The notes under the pieces were generated by a model. It ran no database searches. It was not told the DNA's origin and saw only the letters and a program-made list of their open reading frames with translations. From NCBI RefSeq assembly GCF_008806755.1, contig NZ_WAAU01000014.1, forward strand, positions 225,912-289,911: 64,000 nt of DNA, read 5' to 3'. Source of the DNA: Tenacibaculum aiptasiae (GTDB taxonomy: Bacteria; Bacteroidota; Bacteroidia; Flavobacteriales; Flavobacteriaceae). The position numbers and the translations under genes are program-made. Below are positions 1 to 9,473 of the stretch, in pieces; the first letter of the stretch is position 1; the number at the start of each line of letters is the position of its first letter.

Positions 1-660
1 AGTAGGATTTAATTTATTGTTGGAAACAATAACGTTATTATCGTTAGCATCGTTGTGAACTACTGCTTTTCGAAGTTTTGTATAAGTTGATTGAACAGTT
101 TCAAATTGTTGTTGAAATGTGTTAAGGATTTCTTTTTCTTTTTCAGAAAACAATTCTAAATGTTCTTTTGTCCATAATGATTGAGCAACATCCCAATCAA
201 ATTTTCTATGAGCTTTTGGATGATTAAATCCTTGTAGTGCTTGTGTTAATAAGCCACATTGTTTTCCTAAACTTAATCTTAATTCGTCTAATTGGGGATT
301 TACACTGCTCCATACTCTTCCTGAAATCCATGTAAGTAAACGTACTTTTCGTGTTTTACCAAAGCTATCTGTAATCTCAGAAATAGCATTTCCATTTCTA
401 TCCTCTATTACTTTTGGAGTGATTAGACTTGTTGTGTTATTATCTACGTGTTGTAATAATTTTTGCTGAAAATCTAAATAGTTTATATCTTCTTCAGGAC
501 GAGATATTTTTAATACATAACCTTCGTTGTTTTCTACTTTTATCCTGAAATTAAAATCTACTTCACCAGGTAGTGAAGTTGCTGTTCCTTTTATATTAAA
601 AAGTTCTAAAAGAATTTCTTCAGCTTGCTGAGTCGATATTTTTATTTGATTGTAGTCCAT
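1..660 (-). CDS. APH-family small-molecule kinase (hydroxylysine kinase-like), 3' end cut by window edge
   Basis: The first 220 residues are visible, from an ATG at 660; the gene runs off the left edge. The fold is that of the aminoglycoside phosphotransferase/choline kinase superfamily: an N-terminal ATP-lobe segment (FRIKVENNEGYVLKI near residue 40) and the catalytic-loop signature HNDANDNN at 202-209, i.e. HxDxxxxN. In many bacteria a domain like this forms the N-terminus of a long protein that continues into a peptidase and a class III aminotransferase domain, related to animal hydroxylysine kinase and phospholyases; whether that is so here cannot be seen. Its ATG shares one base with the TAA stop of the upstream glucosidase (TAATG), so translation is probably coupled and the kinase substrate is probably a product of that glucosidase's pathway. 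Homoserine-kinase-II-like or other small-molecule kinase activity remains possible. Confidence 0.7.
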   Translation of the reverse strand, partial: MDYNQIKISTQQAEEILLELFNIKGTATSLPGEVDFNFRIKVENNEGYVLKISRPEEDINYLDFQQKLLQHVDNNTTSLITPKVIEDRNGNAISEITDSFGKTRKVRLLTWISGRVWSSVNPQLDELRLSLGKQCGLLTQALQGFNHPKAHRKFDWDVAQSLWTKEHLELFSEKEKEILNTFQQQFETVQSTYTKLRKAVVHNDANDNNVIVSNNKLNPT

Positions 661-2672
661 TAGTCTTTTTGTAATAGCATAATAATATGTGCAGCGCTCC
701 AGCTAAAGTTTTTAGCATGTAAGCCTTTTCCTGTTAAAGGATGGTAATTTTCTCTAATCGATTTACCATCTTCTAATAAGCCTTTTGCTCCTTTTAAAAT
801 TTGAATAGTAGCTTTATCTGCTTCTGAATGAAAACCATAATTGCGTAAGCTTTTTACGCCAAAGTAAGATTGGTCTAGCCAATTAGGTCCTCTCCAGTAT
901 CCTTTTAAAGGGTCAAATTTAGGATGATCAGCACTCATAGTTTGAAAAGGAACTTTTGTGTAAAACTTAGTGGTGTTCATCATTTTATTTTTTACTGCTT
1001 TTGCTTGTTCTTGTGTAGCTGCATTTGCCCATAAAGCAGTCCAGCCTTCACTTCCTTCTCCTTTAATAAAAGTTGTTCCTTCTAAGTTAGTGTCGTAAAA
1101 CCAACCATCATTTTTATCGTAAAATTGCTCCTGAATTTTAGTTTTTAATTTGTTGGCTTCTGTAATAAATTGCTGACTTTCCTCAGTGAGTTTTAATTCG
1201 GTTGCTAATTGACTTAAATATATTTTTTCAGCATAAAGATATGCGTTTAAGTCAACACTTTCTTGGTCTAAAGAATAAGCACCTTCTTCATTTTTTAAAA
1301 TTTTAGAATTGTCAAATCGTATAGCGTTGTCCATACCGCTTTCCCATTTTGCAGCAATTAAACTTCCGTCTGTAGATCCGTATTCGCAAAGTCCGTCTTT
1401 GTCATGGTCTCTTTTGTTGTACCACCATTGGTGATATTTTTTTAGCTTAGGATAAAATTCTTTAACGAATTCAATATCCTTGTCTTTGTTATAGATTTTA
1501 GAAACAGCCCATGCTGAAAGTGGAGGTTTGGTGTCGCGATAATTATGTTTTTCTATCAAAGTGTCTCTAAAAACGCAATCAACAATAAAACCATCATCTT
1601 TTTGAAAATGAAACATTAATCTCATTTGTTCTTTGGCAAGTTTTGTGTCGTAATATGATAATCCAACAGCATGTTTCCAAGAATCCCAAGACCAAAAACC
1701 ATTAAACCATTTATAGTGATAACTAGGGAATAAGCCTTCGTGTTTAATTTCTCCAGCTGGTATGCGCCAATTGTTTTGTAAAGTTAAATGTGCTTTAATT
1801 AATGCTTTGTTGTAAATGCTATCTTGAAATTGTTTTTTACTATTTTTTATTAATAAAGCTAGTTGTGTTTCTTTATCTTTTTTTCTCTTTTGTAAGACTT
1901 CTTCAAAATCAGCGTTTTTAATGTTGTTTTTTTCTTTATCCCATGAATATTCTGGGAAAATAAAGGATTGAGAAATTACAAACGATTTTTTTTCGTTTGG
2001 TTTTAAACTCAATTTATTGTGGGCTTGATAATGTAGGCTGTCTATTAGTTTTATTTCAACGTCTTTTGGGAATATAAGGTGTCCTTTTGCTAAAGAATTA
2101 GTTGAGTTTATTTTTAATTCATTCTTTTCAAGTTCAAAAGAAATTCCATCAGCTAATATTGGTGATTGTCCCCATTTCAATGATAAATCTTTCTCCTTCT
2201 TTGAATTGTTTTTTATGGTTGTTTCGATTAAAGTTGTATGTCCGCTTTTAAAAACAAGTTTTTGAGTAACTTCTAATTCCTCAGAGCTAAAAGTTTGCTC
2301 TAGATGACTTGTGTAAGCATTGTAATCTGTGTTTTTAAAACTCTTAGGGTGATTATCATTTTCAATAATGATTAAATCTGTGAATGAGTTTGTTAGCCAT
2401 ACTCCATTTTGTTGTGTCATTAAAAAAGGTCCGCTAAAACCTATTGATTCACCTGTTTTTTTATGGAAGCTATAGGCAAACCAAGCTCCTTGATCTGAAA
2501 ACATTAGTCCTTCTTTGTCAAATTTTTGTAGAGGACTTATCTTATAGTCAAGAATGTTTGCGTACATATTGGTATGCTTGGATATTTTTCTTGAATCGGT
2601 TTTTTGTTTTGAGTTACAGCTTAGTAAAACAAGAACCAAAGTAAGTGCTGTTATGTATTTTAAATTATTCAT
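660..2672 (-). CDS. GH63-like (YgjK-type) alpha-glucosidase, lipoprotein
   Basis: This 670-residue protein begins with a lipoprotein signal peptide (LVLLSC, Cys19), so it is membrane-anchored in the envelope. An N-terminal beta-sandwich-like region (about 35-240) is followed by an (alpha/alpha)6 barrel. Family motifs visible in order are GFWSWDSW (325-332), WESGMDNAIRFD (443-454) and WRGPNW (593-598), with ENYHPLTG near the C-terminus. By comparison with E. coli YgjK (GH63), Asp448 would be the general acid and Glu641 the general base. It is shorter than YgjK (about 780 residues). GH63 enzymes release glucose from alpha-linked glucosyl-sugars; trehalase-like GH37 is the main alternative, but the ENYxPLTG end favours GH63. 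It overlaps the aldose epimerase gene by 8 nt and the kinase gene by 1 nt, indicating one operon. Confidence 0.8.
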   Translation of the reverse strand: MNNLKYITALTLVLVLLSCNSKQKTDSRKISKHTNMYANILDYKISPLQKFDKEGLMFSDQGAWFAYSFHKKTGESIGFSGPFLMTQQNGVWLTNSFTDLIIIENDNHPKSFKNTDYNAYTSHLEQTFSSEELEVTQKLVFKSGHTTLIETTIKNNSKKEKDLSLKWGQSPILADGISFELEKNELKINSTNSLAKGHLIFPKDVEIKLIDSLHYQAHNKLSLKPNEKKSFVISQSFIFPEYSWDKEKNNIKNADFEEVLQKRKKDKETQLALLIKNSKKQFQDSIYNKALIKAHLTLQNNWRIPAGEIKHEGLFPSYHYKWFNGFWSWDSWKHAVGLSYYDTKLAKEQMRLMFHFQKDDGFIVDCVFRDTLIEKHNYRDTKPPLSAWAVSKIYNKDKDIEFVKEFYPKLKKYHQWWYNKRDHDKDGLCEYGSTDGSLIAAKWESGMDNAIRFDNSKILKNEEGAYSLDQESVDLNAYLYAEKIYLSQLATELKLTEESQQFITEANKLKTKIQEQFYDKNDGWFYDTNLEGTTFIKGEGSEGWTALWANAATQEQAKAVKNKMMNTTKFYTKVPFQTMSADHPKFDPLKGYWRGPNWLDQSYFGVKSLRNYGFHSEADKATIQILKGAKGLLEDGKSIRENYHPLTGKGLHAKNFSWSAAHIIMLLQKD

Positions 2673-3558
2673 TTTTTAATTGAATTGTCCATTGAATATC
2701 AAACTCTTCCTTAGAAGGTAAAGTTTGTAGTCCTAATTTGTTGTTAAAGCTATTAGAAGGACCTGTAATAGGTTCTATAGCGATATGGTTTTCTAAGTTT
2801 GGAGTATAAATTTGTATATAATTGTTATTAAAAGAGGAAGTTATCTTTAGCAGATAGTCAGGGGTTTTAAATCCGATGAAGTTGTTTTTTAGTAAGTAGC
2901 AATTGTCTAGCTTTTTATTTCCAATTTTAAATTTATATGGTGTTTTGTTGTTTTCAGTTTTTATAGGGATCATTTCCTGATCATGAATTATTTCCTTGTC
3001 AGAATTTATTTCTAAAATACTGTTTGTAATATCTTTAGAATAGAAGTAAGGATGCCATCCGATGGTAAAAGGGAATGATGAGTTATCATTGTTGTTGATA
3101 GTTACATTTAAATCTAGTTGATTGTTAGATAGCGTATATGTTATCGAAATAGAGAATAGAAAAGGAAATCCATTTTCTTTAGTTTCTTGCTTGTAAGTTA
3201 AAGTGGCTGAAACAGAATGTTTACTGTTTTCTTTTGAGGTAAGTTCAAAAGGTTTATTATATATTAAACCATGTATGGCATTTGTGTTACAAGAAGAATT
3301 TTTTTCTAGTTGATATTTCTGATTTAAATATTCATATTCGCCATTTAAGATTCTATTTGCAAAAGGAAATAAAATTGCTGATGCATATGAATCTTTATAT
3401 GTTACTATGTTAGAAAAATCTTTAATAATGATTGAGTTGTTTAACGTTAATTGAATTAAACTTCCTCCGTTAATTAGAGAGATTTCTGCTTTCGATTTAT
3501 CATTATACAAGATAATATTAGTACCTTGTTTAATAATGTTTTGTTTGATTGCTTGCAA
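2665..3558 (-). CDS. Aldose 1-epimerase family protein (mutarotase-like)
   Basis: A 297-residue galactose-mutarotase-like protein without a signal peptide, expected in the cytoplasm. Residues matching the family's catalytic set are His96 (in IHGLIY), His169 (in GWHPYF) and Glu262 (in IEPITG). These enzymes interconvert alpha and beta anomers of hexoses such as galactose or glucose. The start is a TTG, three nucleotides after the stop of the upstream regulator; no ATG lies nearby, so TTG is the best supported start. It overlaps the downstream glucosidase gene by 8 nt, so it probably handles the monosaccharides the glucosidase releases. Confidence 0.82.
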   Translation of the reverse strand: MQAIKQNIIKQGTNIILYNDKSKAEISLINGGSLIQLTLNNSIIIKDFSNIVTYKDSYASAILFPFANRILNGEYEYLNQKYQLEKNSSCNTNAIHGLIYNKPFELTSKENSKHSVSATLTYKQETKENGFPFLFSISITYTLSNNQLDLNVTINNNDNSSFPFTIGWHPYFYSKDITNSILEINSDKEIIHDQEMIPIKTENNKTPYKFKIGNKKLDNCYLLKNNFIGFKTPDYLLKITSSFNNNYIQIYTPNLENHIAIEPITGPSNSFNNKLGLQTLPSKEEFDIQWTIQLKNE

Positions 3559-3561
3559 TTT

Positions 3562-4560
3562 TTACAGAGAATTTCTAATTATTAGTTTGTTTTCGTTTTC
3601 TATCTGCTCTCCTTCATTATTGGAAATCATTTGAGCAAGCTTTTTTCCCATGGCTTTAAAATCTGTCGAAATGGTGGTTATTCCGTCTTCTACAATTTCT
3701 TTTAACAGTGTGTCATTGTATGAGATAATGCCAATATCAGAAGCTATTTTATACTTGGTTTCTTTAACTTTTTTAATAATACGAATAAGGTTTCTGTCAT
3801 CAGGAATTATAAATACGTCGCCTTTTTCAATTTCAAAACCTTCTAAAGACTCAATAACAGTGTTTTTAAATCTGTTCATGGAACAGAATTTTTTAAAGCC
3901 TTTTAATAAGCCATTAGGTTGTTTGTCTTCTTCAAAGAGAAAAATTAAATGATCGTATTTTTTTAATAGTTTAAGACCGTCTACTAAACCATTGAAAATA
4001 TCTTTTTCAAAGTTTTGGTATATAGCTGGATAATGAGATAATTCGCTATTTGTTTGATCTAATATGTATACTTTTTTTTGAGGTATTTTGTTTAAAATCA
4101 GTTCTGTTTTTTCAAGTTTGGCAGGCATAATTATATAGTAATTATACTTTCCTAAATTGTCATAGATTAGTTTTTTAAAGACATCATAGTTGAAATGATG
4201 AAAGAAAATATCTACCTCTATAGTTTCGTTGAGGTTTGTTAAAAAAGAGTTGTATAAATCTTCTTTAAATGCATTGAGTTCATCAAACAATAAAAAGACT
4301 TTTTGAGTAATGTATACACTTTCACTGTTTACATAATATCCCTTTCCAGGAATTGATTCTATAATTCCTCGAACCTTTAAGTCGTTATAGGCGTATAAAA
4401 TAGTATCTCTTGATAATTTATATTTACTTCTAATACTGTTGATAGAAGGGAGTTTGTCGCCCAATTTTATTTGCTTTAAAGCTATGGCATTTTCTATAGA
4501 AGTAACAATTTGTTTGTACTTCGGAATACCTATATTTTTTTCTATATGAATTATACTCAT
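3562..4560 (-). CDS. GntR-type regulator with LacI-like sugar-binding domain
   Basis: About 332 residues from the ATG at 4560. Residues 1-75 form a GntR winged helix (PKYKQIVTSIENAI, LGDKLPSINSIRSKY, GIIESIPGKGYYV). The rest resembles the periplasmic-binding-protein fold of LacI-family effector domains (ISYNDTLLKEIVEDGITTIST near the C-terminus). This hybrid is common in Bacteroidota carbohydrate loci and senses a sugar ligand. An upstream extension of 11 residues is possible, but a TTTG-N18-TATATTTG promoter ends about 4 nt before 4560, so that extension is unlikely to be transcribed. The gene heads the minus-strand operon and is divergent from susC; a dyad at 4588-4615 overlaps its promoter, which suggests autoregulation. 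Confidence 0.85.
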   Translation of the reverse strand: MSIIHIEKNIGIPKYKQIVTSIENAIALKQIKLGDKLPSINSIRSKYKLSRDTILYAYNDLKVRGIIESIPGKGYYVNSESVYITQKVFLLFDELNAFKEDLYNSFLTNLNETIEVDIFFHHFNYDVFKKLIYDNLGKYNYYIIMPAKLEKTELILNKIPQKKVYILDQTNSELSHYPAIYQNFEKDIFNGLVDGLKLLKKYDHLIFLFEEDKQPNGLLKGFKKFCSMNRFKNTVIESLEGFEIEKGDVFIIPDDRNLIRIIKKVKETKYKIASDIGIISYNDTLLKEIVEDGITTISTDFKAMGKKLAQMISNNEGEQIENENKLIIRNSL

Positions 4561-4564
4561 GAAA

Positions 4565-4594
4565 CAAATATATAATTTTTTAAATAAAAACAAA
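4565..4594 (-). promoter_or_regulatory. Bacteroidota-type promoter for the GntR-led operon
   Basis: On the minus strand, TTTG (4594-4591) is followed after 18 nt by TATATTTG (4572-4565), matching the -33/-7 pattern TTTG-N-TAnnTTTG. Transcription would start within a few bases of the ATG at 4560, giving a leaderless or nearly leaderless message. Confidence 0.6.
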
Positions 4595-4615
4595 CTGGTA
4601 GGTACTGGTTTGTTT
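4588..4615. promoter_or_regulatory. Candidate operator of the GntR/LacI-hybrid regulator
   Basis: The two halves AAACAAACTGGTAG and GTACTGGTTTGTTT form a dyad with 11 of 14 positions symmetric; the outer 8 bases are perfect. A direct repeat of ACTGGT is nested inside. It overlaps the -33 element of the regulator's own promoter in the gap between the regulator and susC. A second perfect palindrome, AACTAGTT, lies at 4623-4630. Binding by the adjacent regulator is inferred. Confidence 0.5.
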
Positions 4616-4736
4616 TTTGTGTAACTAGTTTTAGATTAGCTGTATACCTATGGCTTTTATAATTAATTATAATGTTTATGTATTAGAGGAAGCAAGCGGG
4701 GTGTGTATAAAAATAAAAACTAATATTTTCTAACTT

Positions 4737-7700
4737 ATGAAACAAAAGGAATTAAGATTACAACAAAAATTATTGAAAAAAGTCTTTTCGACCCTACTAG
4801 TTTGTTTTTTACTGGTTTTTTCTCAAAATGTGTTTTCTCAAGAGAAAGAAATTACAGGGAAAATAACGGATAATAGTGGTATGGGGTTGCCTGGAGCTAC
4901 GATAACTGTTAAAGGTGAATTAAAAGGGGTAGAGGCAGATTTTAATGGAGATTACAAGATTAAGGCAGGTCCGGCAACTATATTGGTGTATAGTTTTGTT
5001 GGTTATGCGTCTAAAGAGGTGTTGATTGGAAATCAATTAACTATAAATGTAACTTTAGAAGAGGATAACACTTTGGAGGAGGTGGTTATTATAGGTTATG
5101 GATCTCAAAAAAAGAGTGATTTGACTGGGGCTATTGGGCAGGTGAAATCTGAAGAATTAACAAAGGTAACTACAACGACACCTGCCCAAGCTTTGCAAGG
5201 AAGAGTTGCTGGTGTTAGTGTAACTTCTTCTAGTGGGTCTCCAGGTGGAGCTCCGGGTATTTTAATTAGGGGGATAGCTTCTTTTGGAAATAACCAGCCT
5301 TTGTATATTGTGGATGGGGTAGAAGCGGATAGTTATTTTATAGATCCTAGAAATATTGATTCTATAGAGATATTAAAGGATGTTTCTTCTACAGCAATAT
5401 ATGGTACTAGGGGGGCTAATGGTGTTGTTATTATTACAACTAAAAAAGGTAAAAAAGGTAAGATTACTGTTGAGATAGAGCAGTCGTATAGTGTAAATAC
5501 CCAGCGTAAGAAACTTAAGTTATTAGATGCTGATGGGTATGTAGGTGTTCATAGGCAGATGTATGAGAATGCAGGTAATGCTTTGCCGGCTTATGTAACC
5601 AATCCACCTAATGTAAATACAAACTGGATTGATGAAACACATAGAGATGGGTATCTTAATTTGCTTAATGCTAGAGTTTCTGGAGCTTCAGAAAATTTGA
5701 ATTATAGCTTTGGTGGTAATTATGCTGATGAGCAAGGTTTGTTAATTGGTTCTTCGTTTCTTAAAAAAGGATTCTTTGTAAATGGAACTTTAAAGTCAGA
5801 TAAAGTTACATTGTCTGCAAATATTAACTACACGGAAACAAAAAGAAATCCGTATAAGTTTTCTTTAGGAGAAACTTTTAGGATATCTCCTTTAATCCCT
5901 GTATATGATGATACAAAAGAGTCTGGATTTGGATATAGAGATGGGCAAATAGGAGATCATAGAAACCCTGTTGCTGATGATCATTTTAGGCAGCGTTATA
6001 CCAAGTTTAGATATCTCTTAACAAATTTTAGTGCACAGTACGAAATATTGAAAGGTCTGAATGTTAAAGCGAATTATTCTTTTTCTAATCGAACTAATTT
6101 TGATTTTAGTTTTAACCCTGCATTTAGAGCGAGAGATAACGATACTAGTGAAAATAATATCTACTCGTTTATTTCTGAGAACGATGGTTTTTTAAGAAAA
6201 ATCAATCAGTTATATACTGTTAACTATAATGTAGATTTTGGGAAACATGATTTTAAGTTATTGGCAGGTTATCAGCGTATTTCTACACTTACACAATTTA
6301 ACTATGTGCAAGCTCAGGGGTATAAAGAAGTTAATGGTGTAAGAGAAGCTGTTGAGTTGTTGGATAATAACTTTAACACGCTAAGTGCATTTAGTTCAGC
6401 GCAGGCTACCTTTTCAGGATCTGGTTCAAACGGAAAATATAATATAGTTTCTCAATTTGGAAGGTTTAACTATGCATATGATGATAAATATTTGTTTCAA
6501 GCAAGTGTACGTAGAGATGGGTCTTCTAAGTTTGGTAAAAATAGGAAATACGGGATTTTTCCTTCTTTTTCTGCAGGATGGAAGATTTCAGAGGAAAAGT
6601 TTATGGGGGATCAAAATGTGTTTAGTTTCTTAAAGCTTCGTGCAAGTTGGGGGCAGGCAGGTAATGATTCTGCGTTAGGTTACTATGGTCATCAGGTGTT
6701 GATTAGGCAAGGTAGTAGCCAAGGTAATGGAGGGTATGTTTTTGGCGATCCTCAACTTTCGGCTTCAGGAAGCATTGTAACAGACTTGGAGAATTTAGAT
6801 TTACAATGGGAGGAAAGTACTTCTACTAATATTGGTTTAGATTATGGTCTTTTAAATGGAGCGTTAAAAGGTAGTGTTAATTACTATAAAACAATAAGTG
6901 ATAAGGTATTGTTAACAAGAGAATTACCAGGTAATGCAGGGATTGTGAATAATCCAATAGTAAACTTTGGTGAATTTCAAAATAGTGGTTTCGAATTTGA
7001 TTTAGATTATCGCACTAAAATAAATGAGGTTAATTTTTCTGCCACTGCAACGTTTTCAACTTTGAAAAGTGAAGTAACTAGGTTGGGTAATGAGTCGCAA
7101 ATTCTTAGAGGTACTGGTCTTTTGTTTGGAGCAGATCATTTTGTAAATCAAACAAAATTAGGATATGAGCCGGGTGCTTATTTCTTACCAGTAGCAAATG
7201 GTATTTTTCAATCACAAGCAGAAATCGATGCTCATGATCCTTCAGGAACGCTTCAGCCAAATGCAGCTCCAGGAGATATTCGCTTTGTAGATCAAAATGG
7301 AGATGGAGTATTGGACGGTAAAGATGAGGTTTATCAGGGAAGTGCATTGCCAAGTTATGAGTATAGTTTAAATCTAAATGCCGATTATAAAGGGATTGAT
7401 TTTAATGTTTTCTTTCAAGGTGTTGGAGGGAATAAGATATACAATGGAAATAGATTTCAGTCTATAGGTATGGATAGTGGTCGAAACTTTGAGGCGGTAA
7501 CTTTAAATGCTTGGACACCAACAAATACTAATACAAACATTCCTAGAGCTGTTTTAGGGGATCCAAACGGGAATAATCGTGCTTCTACAAGGTTTTTAGA
7601 GAGTGGGAGTTACTTAAGGATAAAAACAATTCAGTTAGGGTATTCTTTTCCGCAAGAAATATTAGAGAAAGTTCATATCAATAAGCTTCGTGTGTATGTG

Positions 7701-7841
7701 ACGGGGCAAAACTTATTTACGTTTACTGATTACAGTGGGTTAGATCCAGAAGTAGGAGGGTCTGTGCTGTCTAGAGGTATTGATAGATCACTATATCCAC
7801 AATTTAAGTCAGTTATTTTAGGATTTCAATTACAATTATAA
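4737..7841 (+). CDS. SusC/RagA-family TonB-dependent outer-membrane transporter
   Basis: This 1034-residue protein has an N-terminal signal peptide (hydrophobic stretch about 17-33, ending near FSQ). Next comes a carboxypeptidase-regulatory-like domain (EITGKITDNSGMGLPGATI, about 38-115), then a plug domain with the SusC hallmarks VVIIGYGSQKKSDLTGAI and LYIVDGVEA, and a large beta-barrel ending in an aromatic-rich strand (LYPQFKSVILGFQLQL). SusC proteins import oligosaccharides or peptides across the outer membrane using TonB energy, paired with a SusD lipoprotein encoded here 10 nt downstream. The cargo cannot be read from sequence; neighbours suggest a glucosylated compound. Confidence 0.95.
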   Translation: MKQKELRLQQKLLKKVFSTLLVCFLLVFSQNVFSQEKEITGKITDNSGMGLPGATITVKGELKGVEADFNGDYKIKAGPATILVYSFVGYASKEVLIGNQLTINVTLEEDNTLEEVVIIGYGSQKKSDLTGAIGQVKSEELTKVTTTTPAQALQGRVAGVSVTSSSGSPGGAPGILIRGIASFGNNQPLYIVDGVEADSYFIDPRNIDSIEILKDVSSTAIYGTRGANGVVIITTKKGKKGKITVEIEQSYSVNTQRKKLKLLDADGYVGVHRQMYENAGNALPAYVTNPPNVNTNWIDETHRDGYLNLLNARVSGASENLNYSFGGNYADEQGLLIGSSFLKKGFFVNGTLKSDKVTLSANINYTETKRNPYKFSLGETFRISPLIPVYDDTKESGFGYRDGQIGDHRNPVADDHFRQRYTKFRYLLTNFSAQYEILKGLNVKANYSFSNRTNFDFSFNPAFRARDNDTSENNIYSFISENDGFLRKINQLYTVNYNVDFGKHDFKLLAGYQRISTLTQFNYVQAQGYKEVNGVREAVELLDNNFNTLSAFSSAQATFSGSGSNGKYNIVSQFGRFNYAYDDKYLFQASVRRDGSSKFGKNRKYGIFPSFSAGWKISEEKFMGDQNVFSFLKLRASWGQAGNDSALGYYGHQVLIRQGSSQGNGGYVFGDPQLSASGSIVTDLENLDLQWEESTSTNIGLDYGLLNGALKGSVNYYKTISDKVLLTRELPGNAGIVNNPIVNFGEFQNSGFEFDLDYRTKINEVNFSATATFSTLKSEVTRLGNESQILRGTGLLFGADHFVNQTKLGYEPGAYFLPVANGIFQSQAEIDAHDPSGTLQPNAAPGDIRFVDQNGDGVLDGKDEVYQGSALPSYEYSLNLNADYKGIDFNVFFQGVGGNKIYNGNRFQSIGMDSGRNFEAVTLNAWTPTNTNTNIPRAVLGDPNGNNRASTRFLESGSYLRIKTIQLGYSFPQEILEKVHINKLRVYVTGQNLFTFTDYSGLDPEVGGSVLSRGIDRSLYPQFKSVILGFQLQL

Positions 7842-7851
7842 GACAAACAAC

Positions 7852-9393
7852 ATGAGAATTTTTAATAAAATTTTAGCAATAGCATTAATTACAGGTTTAA
7901 TGTCGTGTAATGATGATGAATTTTTAGATCAGAAATCACCAGATGAATTAACTTCAGCTTCTTTTTGGAGAAATGCAAAAGATGCAAAAGAAGGTTTAAC
8001 GGCGGCGTATTCTGAATTAGAATCAAGAAGTAATTTTTGGGATGGTTGGCAAGAAGGAAGGCCTGTAGTTGAATATTTTAGGTCAGATTATTCTTTACCT
8101 GGTCCGGATGCTGCTAACTATGCACACTGGATGTCTATTTTTAATTTTAACTATACAAATGGGCATATTTTCATAAAGGTTTTATGGGATACCAATTATA
8201 GGGGTGTGAATTTTGCAAATCAGGTCATTACGAAAGTAGGGCAGATGACTCCTGATCAGATTACTGATGCTGAGAAAAAGCAAATTATTGGAGAGGCTAC
8301 GTTTTTAAGAGGGTATTATCACTTTAAATTATTAACATTATTTGATCAAATAATTATAAGAGAAGAGTCTCCGACAGCTACTACATTGGATAAAGCGTTG
8401 TCTACAAGATCAGAAGCTTGGGTTGTGATTATAAATGACTTTAAAAATGCTGCTGCAATGCTTTCTAATAAAGGAGAAACGGAAGTTGGAAGAGCTACGA
8501 AAGGAGCTGCTTTGGCTTACTTGGGGAAAGCATATTTACATAAAGCAGGAGATGCGACATCTGCTGAGTCGTCAGATATTCAAAATGCAATAGATGCTTT
8601 TAAGCCTGTGATAGATGGGAGTACTGGGGGGTATTCATTGGTGAGTGATTACTTTAGTTTGTTTAATGGAGAGAATGAAAACAATTCTGAATCAGTTTTT
8701 GAATTGCAATTTAAAACTGGTGATGCTACTTCGTGGAATGCTACTCGTTTACATGCATTTATTGGAGATTGGTCAATAGGTGGCTGGGGTGGTTTAGAGG
8801 CTACGAAAGGGTTAGAAACGGTTATGAAATCTGAGGGGAAAATTGCAACGAATGGTTTGTATGATAACCGACTTTATGGAACACTTTATTTTAGAGATGA
8901 TTATTATAACGATACCGCTACTCCAAGAATGCAGGGGTATACATGGGATCAGTTAATGGATTGGCAATACAATAGTACAAATGCTGGTAAGGTGTATTAT
9001 AGAAAATGGTTGCCTAATTATGTATGGAATAATAGTTATATAGGATTGAATGTTACGTTAATGCGTTATGCAGATGTGATGTTGATGTATGCTGAGGCAT
9101 TAAATGAGGTAGGATCAACTTCTCAAGCAATACCATTAATAAATGAAATTAGGTCAAAACATGGGTTAATGCCATCAATTACGGCTACCACTCAGGAGGA
9201 GGTGAGAAAGCAAATTATTCATGAAAGAACTATGGAGTTGTCATTAGAGTCGGTTAGGTTCTTTGATTTGAGAAGGTGGGGAATGTTAGATCAAGCGATG
9301 CAAGCAGCAGGAAGAACTGGGTTTAGTGCTGTAGATCATGCTTATTTACCGGTACCATTGTCGGAAATTAATAATAATAATGAAGTGAATTAA
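7852..9393 (+). CDS. SusD/RagB-family nutrient-binding lipoprotein
   Basis: 513 residues with a lipoprotein signal peptide (ITGLMSC, Cys19). It shows SusD-type helices and motifs: QKSPDELTSASFWRNAKDAKEGL near the N-terminus, a RGYYHFKLLTLF segment near 150, and the C-terminal signature LMRYADVMLMYAEALNEVG followed by ELSLESVRFFDLRRWG. SusD forms the lid of the SusC barrel on the cell surface and captures the ligand. It is co-transcribed with susC (10-nt gap) and followed by a strong terminator at 9427. Confidence 0.95.
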   Translation: MRIFNKILAIALITGLMSCNDDEFLDQKSPDELTSASFWRNAKDAKEGLTAAYSELESRSNFWDGWQEGRPVVEYFRSDYSLPGPDAANYAHWMSIFNFNYTNGHIFIKVLWDTNYRGVNFANQVITKVGQMTPDQITDAEKKQIIGEATFLRGYYHFKLLTLFDQIIIREESPTATTLDKALSTRSEAWVVIINDFKNAAAMLSNKGETEVGRATKGAALAYLGKAYLHKAGDATSAESSDIQNAIDAFKPVIDGSTGGYSLVSDYFSLFNGENENNSESVFELQFKTGDATSWNATRLHAFIGDWSIGGWGGLEATKGLETVMKSEGKIATNGLYDNRLYGTLYFRDDYYNDTATPRMQGYTWDQLMDWQYNSTNAGKVYYRKWLPNYVWNNSYIGLNVTLMRYADVMLMYAEALNEVGSTSQAIPLINEIRSKHGLMPSITATTQEEVRKQIIHERTMELSLESVRFFDLRRWGMLDQAMQAAGRTGFSAVDHAYLPVPLSEINNNNEVN

Positions 9394-9426
9394 TTTTGTA
9401 ATTATTTCTTTATTGATTGAAGGGTG

Positions 9427-9458
9427 GCTGAGGTGTAAAAACCTCAGCTATTTTTTTT
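9427..9458 (+). terminator. Rho-independent terminator after susD
   Basis: GCTGAGGT and ACCTCAGC form an 8-bp stem with a 6-nt loop, followed after TA by eight T residues. It ends the susCD transcript. Confidence 0.85.
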
Positions 9459-9473
9459 GAATAAATGTAAAAT

